64,000 bases of DNA, taken from assembly GCA_017623475.1 (NCBI GenBank), contig JAGAPC010000038.1:22595-86594 (forward strand), given 5' to 3'. The stretch comes from Clostridia bacterium (GTDB taxonomy: Bacteria; Bacillota; Clostridia; Oscillospirales; UBA644). Under the pieces are notes generated by a model. It was not told the DNA's origin. It worked only from the letters and a program-made list of their open reading frames with translations, and did no database searches. Both the position numbers and the translations under genes were made by a program. Position 1 is the stretch's first letter. Each line of letters opens with the position of its first letter. This document shows positions 17,597 to 24,716 of this stretch, one piece after another.

Positions 17597-17980
17597 TTAA
17601 TTTCCGAAGAAATCGCCGATGGCAGAGAACGCCTTGGCGATCTGACCGAAGAAGTTTTCGTCTTCTTCACTGTGCAGAAGCTCGGCAGAGCCGGAGACGT
17701 CGTATTGGATATACTGGATCTGATAATTTTCCAACTTGTGCATCCCCAGGACCTCGGAAGCGTACTGTTCCACGGAAAAATAGTCGGATCTGCGGTCAAT
17801 TTCGATTTGCAATTTGGTTCCTTCGTTGACGGCGGCGGAAAGCTCGCTGTTCAGAGTGCGAAGCTCCGCGTTCTTTTCGTTTTGAGAAATGCTGCAGTTG
17901 ACGGTCAAAAGAAGGAGGGTAACGATGCCGGCAACGAGAAACAGGGTGAGAAAATTAAATTTAATCGAGGGAAGCTTCAT
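17597..17980 (-). CDS. ftsL: Small bitopic divisome protein, FtsL-like
   Basis: A 127-residue protein with a short N-terminus, one membrane helix (about residues 10-28, LTLFLVAGIVTLLLLTV) and a periplasmic coiled-coil-like stretch rich in Glu, Leu and Asn (about 33-75). The segment EQYASEVLGMHKLE resembles the end of FtsL proteins. FtsL forms a complex with DivIB and DivIC and activates the septal synthase. FtsL is poorly conserved, so the call rests on topology, length and the invariant position between rsmH and the pbp gene. A strong RBS (GAAAGGAGG) precedes the start. Confidence 0.85.
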   Translation of the reverse strand: MKLPSIKFNFLTLFLVAGIVTLLLLTVNCSISQNEKNAELRTLNSELSAAVNEGTKLQIEIDRRSDYFSVEQYASEVLGMHKLENYQIQYIQYDVSGSAELLHSEEDENFFGQIAKAFSAIGDFFGN

Positions 17981-18085
17981 AAATCGTTTCCTCCTTTCAG
18001 AATTTGGGTGTGCGTTGTGTGTTTGAGTGTTTTGGTGTTTGACGTTTGTGTTTCGTTTGGTGTTTATGTGAAAGATTGCGTTCGA
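17981..18085 (-). other. CA-rich, G-poor leader between rsmH and ftsL
   Basis: On the minus (coding) strand these 105 bases are unusually rich in A and C, with repeated ACACAAAC- and CAAACACC-like words and almost no G until the RBS of ftsL. Such RNA should be unstructured. I see no promoter or terminator in it. A role in ftsL translation is a guess. Confidence 0.4.
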
Positions 18086-19015
18086 TTATTCGTCCATCCG
18101 ACGCTCGAAAACCCGTAACCGAGTACTGCGGGATCGAGGGTTCTCTTCAATCTCCGCAGGGGAAGGAGAAATTCCCTTGACGATGACCTTGCCCAGAGAT
18201 TTCTTTCCGCAGGTGCAGACGGGGAATTCCGGAGGGCAGGTGCAGGGACGCTCGTATCGGGCGAAGGCGGTTTTGACGATGCGATCCTCCAGGCTGTGGA
18301 AGGTAAGAACCGCGATGCGTCCTCCGTCATTCATATTCTCCACGAGAGAATCGAGGGCGAGGCGAACCTGCTCCAGCTCGTCGTTGACGGCGATGCGGAC
18401 GGCTTGAAAAACTCGCTTTGCCGGGTGTTGCTTTTCCTTTAAAGCGGCTTTCGGAAGAGACGATTTGATAATATCCACCAGCTCAAGGGTGGTTTCGATG
18501 GGCTTTTTTGCCCGATATTTTACGATTTCGGAAGCGATGCGGCGGGAGTAGCGCTCTTCGCCGTACTCGAAAAAGATGCGGGTCAATTCCGATTCCGACC
18601 ATTGATTTACGACGTCCTTGGCGGAAATTTTGTCGTCCCGATTCATCCGCATATCGAGGGGGGCGTCCTGCATATAGGAAAAGCCGCGCTCCGCACAGTC
18701 CAGCTGATAGGAAGAAACCCCCAAATCAAGAAGGACTCCGTCAAAGGGAATTCCGGCGTTTGTTGCAAGATCGGAAAATGTCCCCCGAATCAGACGAAGA
18801 TTACAAGGGAGATCCTTTAGCCGGGTTTCGCAAACGGTCAAGGCGTCCTTGTCCCGGTCGTTGCAAATCAACGTTCCGTTCTCGGACAGAAGCTGACCGA
18901 TTGCCCGGGAATGGCCTCCTCCGCCGGCAGTACCGTCAGCGTAAACGCCGTCGGGCTTGATATTTAACGCTTCAATAATTTCGGGAACCATGATGGAAAT
19001 ATGCTTAAATTCCAT
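18086..19015 (-). CDS. rsmH: 16S rRNA m4C1402 methyltransferase RsmH
   Basis: A 309-residue SAM-dependent methyltransferase (formerly MraW) that methylates N4 of C1402 in 16S rRNA at the decoding site. The SAM-binding motif DGTAGGGGHS lies near residue 27. Family motifs LDLGVSSYQLD, RGFSYMQDAPLDMRM and ILTFHSLEDRIVK-like (VLTFHSLEDR) are present. Length is normal. It starts one base after mraZ stops. The mraZ-rsmH pair heads the dcw operon in most bacteria. Confidence 0.96.
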   Translation of the reverse strand: MEFKHISIMVPEIIEALNIKPDGVYADGTAGGGGHSRAIGQLLSENGTLICNDRDKDALTVCETRLKDLPCNLRLIRGTFSDLATNAGIPFDGVLLDLGVSSYQLDCAERGFSYMQDAPLDMRMNRDDKISAKDVVNQWSESELTRIFFEYGEERYSRRIASEIVKYRAKKPIETTLELVDIIKSSLPKAALKEKQHPAKRVFQAVRIAVNDELEQVRLALDSLVENMNDGGRIAVLTFHSLEDRIVKTAFARYERPCTCPPEFPVCTCGKKSLGKVIVKGISPSPAEIEENPRSRSTRLRVFERRMDE

Positions 19016-19016
19016 A

Positions 19017-19454
19017 TCAGAAGTTCATATCCTCCAGCATCGCCGCGATTTCGTCGCCGGACAATTCTTCGTTCATGGCGTTCCAGCGGGCGGTGTCCCA
19101 GATCTCAAGCCGTTCCCGAAGACCGACGATGGTGACTTCCTTTTCCAGACCTGCGATCTCCCGAAGCTTTGCGGGGATCTTGATTCTCCCTTGCTCGTCC
19201 ATTTCCGCATCGTTGGAATTTCCGACGAAGTACCGTTCCATGCTGCGGGCTTTGGCGATGGGAAGCGTTCCGATCTTTTCCAAAAAGGCGTCCCATTGGG
19301 TATCGGTAAAGGCAAATAAGCAATCGTCCAAGCCACGGGTCACGTGAAGAAGGCTTCCTTCGATCTTTTCCCGTTGCTTTGCGGGGAAAAACAGACGTCC
19401 CTTGGCGTCGATATTCATTTCATAGCGTCCGAAAAGACGGGTTTGCGATGCCAT
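19017..19454 (-). CDS. mraZ: Transcriptional regulator MraZ
   Basis: A 145-residue protein with two SpoVT/AbrB-like MraZ repeats: GRYEMNIDAKGRLFFPAKQR near the start and DEQGRIKIPAKLRE in the second half. MraZ forms a ring and binds repeated boxes upstream of its own operon, usually repressing it. I place the start at the ATG at 19454 because AAAGGAGG stands 8 bases before it; an in-frame ATG at 19475 would add 7 residues but contains that RBS. Three matching DNA boxes lie upstream at 19522-19546, so autoregulation is well supported. Confidence 0.93.
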   Translation of the reverse strand: MASQTRLFGRYEMNIDAKGRLFFPAKQREKIEGSLLHVTRGLDDCLFAFTDTQWDAFLEKIGTLPIAKARSMERYFVGNSNDAEMDEQGRIKIPAKLREIAGLEKEVTIVGLRERLEIWDTARWNAMNEELSGDEIAAMLEDMNF

Positions 19455-19521
19455 CGGGGTGTCCTCCTTTCCCATTTTCGACGGATTCGGTATTTTTGGG
19501 GGTATTTTTTTGGGATTTTCA

Positions 19522-19546
19522 TCCCATTTACTCCCTTTTCATCCAC
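19522..19546 (-). promoter_or_regulatory. MraZ operator: three 5-base boxes at 10-base period
   Basis: On the minus strand the sequence reads GTGGA, AGGGA, TGGGA, each separated by five AT-rich bases. This is the spacing and core (TGGGN repeated three or four times, 10-base period) known for MraZ binding sites. They lie just downstream of the predicted start site of the dcw operon. Confidence 0.8.
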
Positions 19547-19555
19547 CGTACTACT

Positions 19556-19584
19556 ATTATAGCGTATTTCATCGAAAAAGTCAA
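19556..19584 (-). promoter_or_regulatory. Promoter of the dcw operon
   Basis: On the minus strand TTGACT (19584-19579) and TATAAT (19561-19556) are separated by exactly 17 bases. Transcription should start near 19549, so the MraZ boxes cover the first transcribed bases. The leader to the mraZ start is about 95 bases. Confidence 0.85.
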
Positions 19585-19711
19585 GGCTTATTCCAAAATT
19601 CCTTCTTGCAGGCAACGTAGAAATTTAAGCAAAAAACAACCGACTTTTTCGTTATCATAACCAAAATAAATGTTCGAAAAACCGTTGTTTTCAGAGATTT
19701 GACGGACACTT

Positions 19712-19734
19712 GTTCGAAAACCCCTCTTTCGAAC
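19712..19734. promoter_or_regulatory. Inverted repeat upstream of polA, possible operator
   Basis: GTTCGAAA and TTTCGAAC form a perfect 8-bp inverted repeat with a 7-base spacer. The word TGTTCGAAAA also occurs 40 bases earlier at 19671-19680, the same helical face. The site lies about 105 bases before the polA -35 box, in 250 bases of AT-rich DNA between divergent operons. It resembles, but does not match, the LexA box GAAC-N4-GTTC. The binding protein is unknown. Confidence 0.45.
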
Positions 19735-19837
19735 CAAAATCGGTGGGGAATTTGCCCATCGCTTTTTCAAAATGACGGAAAATGCACCGAAAAAGAGAGA
19801 AAAAGCGGTCGATTTTTTGAACGATTCTACGAAGGTC

Positions 19838-19866
19838 TTGCTTTTTTCTATAAAATAGAGTATAAT
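19838..19866 (+). promoter_or_regulatory. Promoter of polA
   Basis: TTGCTT (19838-19843) and a perfect TATAAT (19861-19866) are 17 bases apart, about 34 bases before the polA start codon. The -35 box is weak; the -10 is consensus. Confidence 0.7.
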
Positions 19867-19899
19867 ATAAATATAAAGACAAAAAGGAAGGTCTTGACG

Positions 19900-22389
19900 A
19901 TGAAAACCTTGATGCTGGTCGATGGAAACAGTATTTTAAACCGCGCCTTTTACGGAATCCCCCTTCTGACGAATCAGGCGGGAATCCACACCAATGCGGT
20001 TTACGGATTTTTTAATATTCTTTTGCGGCACATGGAAAAAGACCGTCCCGACGAACTGTGCGTTGCCTTCGACGTGAAAGCCCCCACCTACCGCCACGAG
20101 CTTTACGCCGACTACAAGGCAGGAAGACGCGCCATGCCCGACGAATTGCGGGAGCAGTTCCCCATCGTAAAGCAGCTGCTGGACGCCATGGGAATTTCCC
20201 GCTTTGAACAGGCAGGGCTTGAGGCAGACGATATTATTGGGATTCTGAGCCGCCGTGCCGACGAGGCAGAGGAACGGTGCGTAATCGTTACCGGAGATCG
20301 GGACACGCTGCAGTTGATCTCCGATCGGGTTGTGGTCCGTCTGGCAACCACCTCCCCGAAAGGACCTTCCGACACCCTGTACGATAAAGCGATGCTGCAG
20401 GAAAAATACGGACTTACCCCAGCCCAGATGATCGACCTGAAGGCGTTGATGGGAGACTCCTCCGACCGTATCCCGGGCGTTGCGGGCGTGGGAGAAAAAA
20501 CCGCGTTAAACCTGCTGCATCAATACGGAGATCTGGACAATACCTTCGCCCACGTGGAAGATCTGAAGGGCGCTTTGAAGACCAAGATGGAAAACGGAAA
20601 AGAGTCCGCTTATTTAAGTAAAAAATTGGGCACCATCGTCACCGAATCGGACATCGACGTGGGAGATCTTTCGGTCAAAGAAGCAAATGCGGAAGAATTG
20701 AAAGCGTTGCTGGACGAATATCAGCTGGCAAAGCTGGCGTCCAAATTAAACGTTGCCGCGGCGGCGCCGACACAAAAGCCCGCCTTTACGTCCCCGAAAA
20801 AAACCGAATTCGACGGAAAATTGCCCGACGGAATCCCCGCCGTATTCGTCGAAAACGAGCAGGCGTATCTATATATAGGTAGCCAAATCATTACCTCTCC
20901 CCTCTCCGACGGATTGTTAAACGCCCTGTCGGGGCGCCCCTTCATCGCCCACGACGCAAAGCCCTTGATCCGCAAAATGGAGCACGGCGGATACGAGGCA
21001 AGGTGCGAATTTGACACCATGCTGGCGTTGTACGTTCTCGATCCGTCGCGAGCCTCAAAGCAGCCGGAGGACGTTTGTGAAAAGGAATTGGGGATCACCG
21101 CATCCCGGGAGGATTTCGCAGCCCTTCTCCCCCGACTGAAGGAAAAACTGACGGCGGAATTAAAAGAAAATAACGCGGAATTTTTGTACTACGAGATCGA
21201 GCTGCCCCTGTGCTCCGTCCTTGCCCGAATGGAGGACGTGGGATTTAAGGCGGACAAGGAATTTTTGGAAAAATTCAGCGAAGAATTGGGGGATCTCCTC
21301 GTCACGCTGGAACGGCAGGTTCAGGATCTTGCAGGGAAAGAATTTAATATTTATTCGCCCAAGCAGTTAAGCGAGGTGCTGTTTACCGATCTGCTGCTTC
21401 CCCCCGGAAAAAAGACGAAAACCGGGTATTCCACCGACAACGACACCCTGGAAAAGCTGACGAAATATCATCCCATCGCCCAAGCGGTGATCGATTGCCG
21501 AAGGATCGCAAAATTGAAATCCACCTACGCCGACGGACTTGCGGAAAAGGTGGGGGATGACGGACGGATCCACACTATTTTCATGCAGGCGGTGACGCAA
21601 ACAGGACGGATCAGCAGCGTGGAACCGAACCTGCAGAACATCCCCATCCGCACCGATCTGGGACGGCAGCTGCGGAGAGCCTTTTCCGCGGAAGACGGAT
21701 GCTTGCTGGTGGATGCGGATTACTCACAAATTGAGTTGCGGATCTTATCGCACATCGCCGACGACAAGGCGATGCAGCAGGCGTTTATCGACGGCGAAGA
21801 TATCCATACCGCCACCGCATCCCAGGTCTTTGATCTTCCCATGGAGATGATTACCCCCGAGCTTCGCCGCCGTGCGAAGGCGGTCAACTTCGGGATCGTT
21901 TACGGTATCGGAGATTATTCTTTGGGACAGGATCTGCACGTTTCCCGAAAGGAAGCAAAGCAGTATATTGAATCTTATCTGGAAACCTACACGGGGGTGC
22001 GGGATTTCATGAAGGACATCGTGGAATTCGGCAAAGAGCACGGCTACGTGGAAACGGTGTTCCACCGCCGTCGGTACGTTCCCGAATTAAAGGCAAGCGG
22101 ACATTTGCGCGCCTTTGGGGAACGGGTCTGCATGAACGCCCCCATTCAGGGAACGGCGGCAGACGTGATCAAATACGCTATGGTAAAAATCGACCGCCGC
22201 TTAAAGGAAGAAAAGATGAAAACCCGGCTGATCTTACAAATCCACGACGAATTGATCCTGGAAGCGCCGGAGGAAGAAGCGGAAAAAGCGGCAAGACTGC
22301 TGAAGGAAGAAATGGAATCGGCGGCAACGCTGAAGGTGCCCCTGTCGGTAGATTCCAACACCGCAAAGAATTGGTTTGACGCAAAATGA
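19900..22389 (+). CDS. polA: DNA polymerase I
   Basis: An 829-residue family A polymerase for Okazaki fragment processing and repair. The 5'-3' exonuclease/flap domain covers about residues 1-290 (start MKTLMLVDGNSILNRAFYG; acidic ligands in GLEADDIIG and TGDRDTLQL). The polymerase domain holds motif A DYSQIELR, motif B RRRAKAVNFGIVYG and motif C QIHDELILE. The middle 3'-5' exonuclease domain lacks the DxE motif (the place reads AVFVENEQAYL) so proofreading is probably absent, as in Bacillus and Thermus enzymes. I start at the ATG at 19900, preceded by AAGGAAGG; earlier in-frame ATGs fall in non-coding DNA. Confidence 0.96.
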   Translation: MKTLMLVDGNSILNRAFYGIPLLTNQAGIHTNAVYGFFNILLRHMEKDRPDELCVAFDVKAPTYRHELYADYKAGRRAMPDELREQFPIVKQLLDAMGISRFEQAGLEADDIIGILSRRADEAEERCVIVTGDRDTLQLISDRVVVRLATTSPKGPSDTLYDKAMLQEKYGLTPAQMIDLKALMGDSSDRIPGVAGVGEKTALNLLHQYGDLDNTFAHVEDLKGALKTKMENGKESAYLSKKLGTIVTESDIDVGDLSVKEANAEELKALLDEYQLAKLASKLNVAAAAPTQKPAFTSPKKTEFDGKLPDGIPAVFVENEQAYLYIGSQIITSPLSDGLLNALSGRPFIAHDAKPLIRKMEHGGYEARCEFDTMLALYVLDPSRASKQPEDVCEKELGITASREDFAALLPRLKEKLTAELKENNAEFLYYEIELPLCSVLARMEDVGFKADKEFLEKFSEELGDLLVTLERQVQDLAGKEFNIYSPKQLSEVLFTDLLLPPGKKTKTGYSTDNDTLEKLTKYHPIAQAVIDCRRIAKLKSTYADGLAEKVGDDGRIHTIFMQAVTQTGRISSVEPNLQNIPIRTDLGRQLRRAFSAEDGCLLVDADYSQIELRILSHIADDKAMQQAFIDGEDIHTATASQVFDLPMEMITPELRRRAKAVNFGIVYGIGDYSLGQDLHVSRKEAKQYIESYLETYTGVRDFMKDIVEFGKEHGYVETVFHRRRYVPELKASGHLRAFGERVCMNAPIQGTAADVIKYAMVKIDRRLKEEKMKTRLILQIHDELILEAPEEEAEKAARLLKEEMESAATLKVPLSVDSNTAKNWFDAK

Positions 22390-22826
22390 GTAAAAAGATT
22401 TTATTCGTCTGTACCGGAAACACCTGCCGTTCGCCCATGGCGGAGGGCTTTGCCAAGGCAGAATTTCAACGGCTGGGACTGGATTATACCGCCGAAAGTG
22501 CCGGACTTTCCGCCGACGAAGGCGGAGCCAACGAAAAGTCCATTCTTGCCATGAAAGAATACGGAATTGATATTTCCGATCACACCGCCCGCCAGCTGAC
22601 GTTGGAGATGACCGAAGACGCGGAGCGTATCTACACCATGACGGCGGCGCAGGCGTATCTTTTAAAGCAGTTGATTCCGAGCAAAAAAATATTCCCCCTG
22701 ACCGACGGGGGAATTCAGGATCCTTACGGCGGCTCGGAGGAAATTTATCGGAATTGTGCAAAAGAGATCAAAGACGCGGTGGAAATCATCGGGGAGGAAC
22801 TGCATGGAACTGAAGCTTGCGGATAA
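22386..22826 (+). CDS. Low-molecular-weight phosphatase, probable protein-arginine phosphatase (YwlE-like)
   Basis: A 146-residue LMW-PTP fold protein. The P-loop C9-TGNTC-R15 (CX5R, then SPMAEG) is at the N-terminus and the general acid is in the IQDPYGG segment near residue 115. Tyrosine-specific members usually have a bulky residue (Ile/Leu) two positions before the loop arginine, whereas YwlE has threonine; here it is T13, which favours phospho-arginine. YwlE opposes the kinase McsB in marking proteins for ClpCP. No mcsB or clpC is in this window. It overlaps polA by ATGA. Arsenate reductase-like activity is a less likely alternative. Confidence 0.82.
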   Translation: MSKKILFVCTGNTCRSPMAEGFAKAEFQRLGLDYTAESAGLSADEGGANEKSILAMKEYGIDISDHTARQLTLEMTEDAERIYTMTAAQAYLLKQLIPSKKIFPLTDGGIQDPYGGSEEIYRNCAKEIKDAVEIIGEELHGTEACG

Positions 22827-23235
22827 ACGGGATCTTTCCGCCGTAGCGGAATTGGAGCAGACCTTCGTATTTCCCCTTTCCGAAGAAGAATTACATAAAC
22901 TGCACGAGAACGAAACCTTTCGTATTATAATATGGAAGGACGGAAATGAAATCCTCGGTCATTGCGTGTTGTTCCGAGTGATGGACGAGGCGGAGATCAC
23001 GTCCTTTTCGGTACGGAAGGATCAGCGGGGAAAGGGAATCGGCGCCGCATTTTTGACGGAGCTTTTGGATTATTTGCGGAAGGATGGGGCAAAAATTGCC
23101 TATCTGGACGTGCGGGAATCCAACGTCGGAGCGAGAAAACTCTACGCGAAATGCGGATTTTCCGAAATCGGACGCCGCAAACGGTTTTACCAAAAGCCGG
23201 TGGAAGACGCCATCGGCATGGGAATTGAATTATAA
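22804..23235 (+). CDS. rimI: GNAT-family N-acetyltransferase, RimI-like
   Basis: A 143-residue GNAT acetyltransferase. The acetyl-CoA loop RKDQRGKGIGAAFL is near residue 72, and the C-terminal half carries LDVRESNVGARKLYAKCGFSE, the segment typical of RimI, which acetylates the N-terminal alanine of ribosomal protein bS18. Start at ATG 22804 with GGGGAGGAA upstream; it overlaps the 3' end of the phosphatase gene by 23 bases. An intrinsic terminator follows at once. The usual RimI partners TsaB and TsaD are not adjacent, so the substrate could be another protein. Confidence 0.85.
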   Translation: MELKLADKRDLSAVAELEQTFVFPLSEEELHKLHENETFRIIIWKDGNEILGHCVLFRVMDEAEITSFSVRKDQRGKGIGAAFLTELLDYLRKDGAKIAYLDVRESNVGARKLYAKCGFSEIGRRKRFYQKPVEDAIGMGIEL

Positions 23236-23237
23236 AA

Positions 23238-23272
23238 GTACACCGTCTGTTTGACAGACGGTGTTTTCGTTT
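23238..23272. terminator. Terminator between rimI and the PHP gene
   Basis: A perfect 11-bp stem (ACACCGTCTGT / ACAGACGGTGT) closes a 3-base loop, followed by TTTTCGTTT. A-rich DNA on the left gives a U-run on the minus strand, so it can serve both convergent operons. Confidence 0.88.
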
Positions 23273-24698
23273 ATTCTCTTCTGGAATTTCCGACGATACT
23301 CGTCCCCTTCGTCGTAGGACCTTTGCGTTGCTGCTCCAGGGCTTTGTCCAAGAAATCCGCAACCCGTCCGGAAACGGTGGGAGCAGGCGCAAATCCGTAA
23401 TATCTCCGATAAAAATTCTCCACGGAATCTCCGAGGGAAGAAAGGAGTTCGCCCACCTCTTCCCCTTCCGCATAACGGCGCATCAAAACCCCTTCGGTCA
23501 GACAAATACGGCGGGTTTCGGCAAAATAACTGCGATACAAAAAGTGCGCAAGCTTTACCAAGCGAAAATCGGTAGAATAGAACTGAACGGAGCCTTCACT
23601 GTAAGGAACGATTCCGGTGGCGGCATCGCCCCTCGGCAAAAAGCCGGCGACACAGCGCCCGCGACGAACCGCGTCGGTAATAGACGAAGCCGTATTATCC
23701 TTTGCAAAGACCAGAGTAAAGCGCCTTGCGAAATATTCAACCGTCGCGTTGTGATCGTGGGAATCGCTGCTGGCAACTACGGGAATAAAATTCCCTTTTA
23801 CCAACTGCTGCTGCCACAAGCCGAGTTGAAGATTGCAATTCAAATCGGGAATTCCCCCGAACAGCTCCAGGGCGTCAAAAAGCCTTGCGTCAAAGAGCAG
23901 GTCTCCGAATTCCTTATTTACGTTATACTTTCGGGGCTTCCAGAAGGGATGAGCGAGAATGGAAAGCCCTTCCATATCGCGGATCTTCCCACAAGTCCAG
24001 GCTGCCAACGCAAAACGGCGGCGATACGGCTCGGGAATCTCGGAGAGTCGTTTTTCCAACGATTCGGTTTCCGATAAGAATTCTTCGTTATGATTCACGT
24101 AACGATCGGCAACGCTTCCCGTTCCGCCCACGTGGACGATGTGAAGGGACGTTCCGGGGGTGTGCAACTCTTCCCCCGGCAGAATTGTCATGCCCAACTT
24201 GACGCCGTCGTAAAGCTCCGACGCAAGCACCGACGTATAGCGGCGATTGTGATCGGTAACGGTACAGAAGTCAAACCCCTCCTCCCGATAATCCGCAGGC
24301 GTCATGGTAATGCCGTCTTTTCCGTCGGAATAGTAGGTATGAGCGTGAAAATCGCCCTTCAAAGGACGCAGGGCGTGCAGATCCTCTTCTACGGCGTAAA
24401 GGGGAATGACCTCGTCTTTTTTAACACCCTTTTCGTGGAAACGGATTTCATATTCCTGCTCTTCCTCGAAAGCTTTGGTAAAGCACAGACATCCTTCGCG
24501 GATCTCGTAGGGGTAATCGTACACCAAGGGCGGATGATAGCTTATCTGATCTTCCTCGATCCCGAAAATACAAACCTCGTATTCCTTTTCCGCATGAAAA
24601 CGGCGGCTGTTGTCCCTGGGAACGATCGAAACGGTAGTTCGTCTCCCCACGCAGACAACCGACGGAAAGCAGGTAAAATAAGAACGGCGGTCACGCAT
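23271..24698 (-). CDS. PHP-domain phosphoesterase-like protein
   Basis: A 475-residue protein. The first 110 residues look like a beta-rich domain. The PHP domain then starts at GDFHAHTYYSDG (H118, H120, D125), followed by TVTDHN, the ILPGEELHT glutamate, SILAHPFW and SSDSHDH, which together give the metal-binding set of PHP phosphoesterases. The last 150 residues contain a helical region ending in a Gln/Arg-rich tail. No polymerase domain is attached, so it is a stand-alone PHP protein such as those acting on phosphate esters; the substrate is unknown. It follows the giant wall protein by 18 bases and is the last gene of the degV operon. Confidence 0.82.
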   Translation of the reverse strand: MRDRRSYFTCFPSVVCVGRRTTVSIVPRDNSRRFHAEKEYEVCIFGIEEDQISYHPPLVYDYPYEIREGCLCFTKAFEEEQEYEIRFHEKGVKKDEVIPLYAVEEDLHALRPLKGDFHAHTYYSDGKDGITMTPADYREEGFDFCTVTDHNRRYTSVLASELYDGVKLGMTILPGEELHTPGTSLHIVHVGGTGSVADRYVNHNEEFLSETESLEKRLSEIPEPYRRRFALAAWTCGKIRDMEGLSILAHPFWKPRKYNVNKEFGDLLFDARLFDALELFGGIPDLNCNLQLGLWQQQLVKGNFIPVVASSDSHDHNATVEYFARRFTLVFAKDNTASSITDAVRRGRCVAGFLPRGDAATGIVPYSEGSVQFYSTDFRLVKLAHFLYRSYFAETRRICLTEGVLMRRYAEGEEVGELLSSLGDSVENFYRRYYGFAPAPTVSGRVADFLDKALEQQRKGPTTKGTSIVGNSRRE

Positions 24699-24716
24699 GA
24701 TACTATACTCCTGAAA

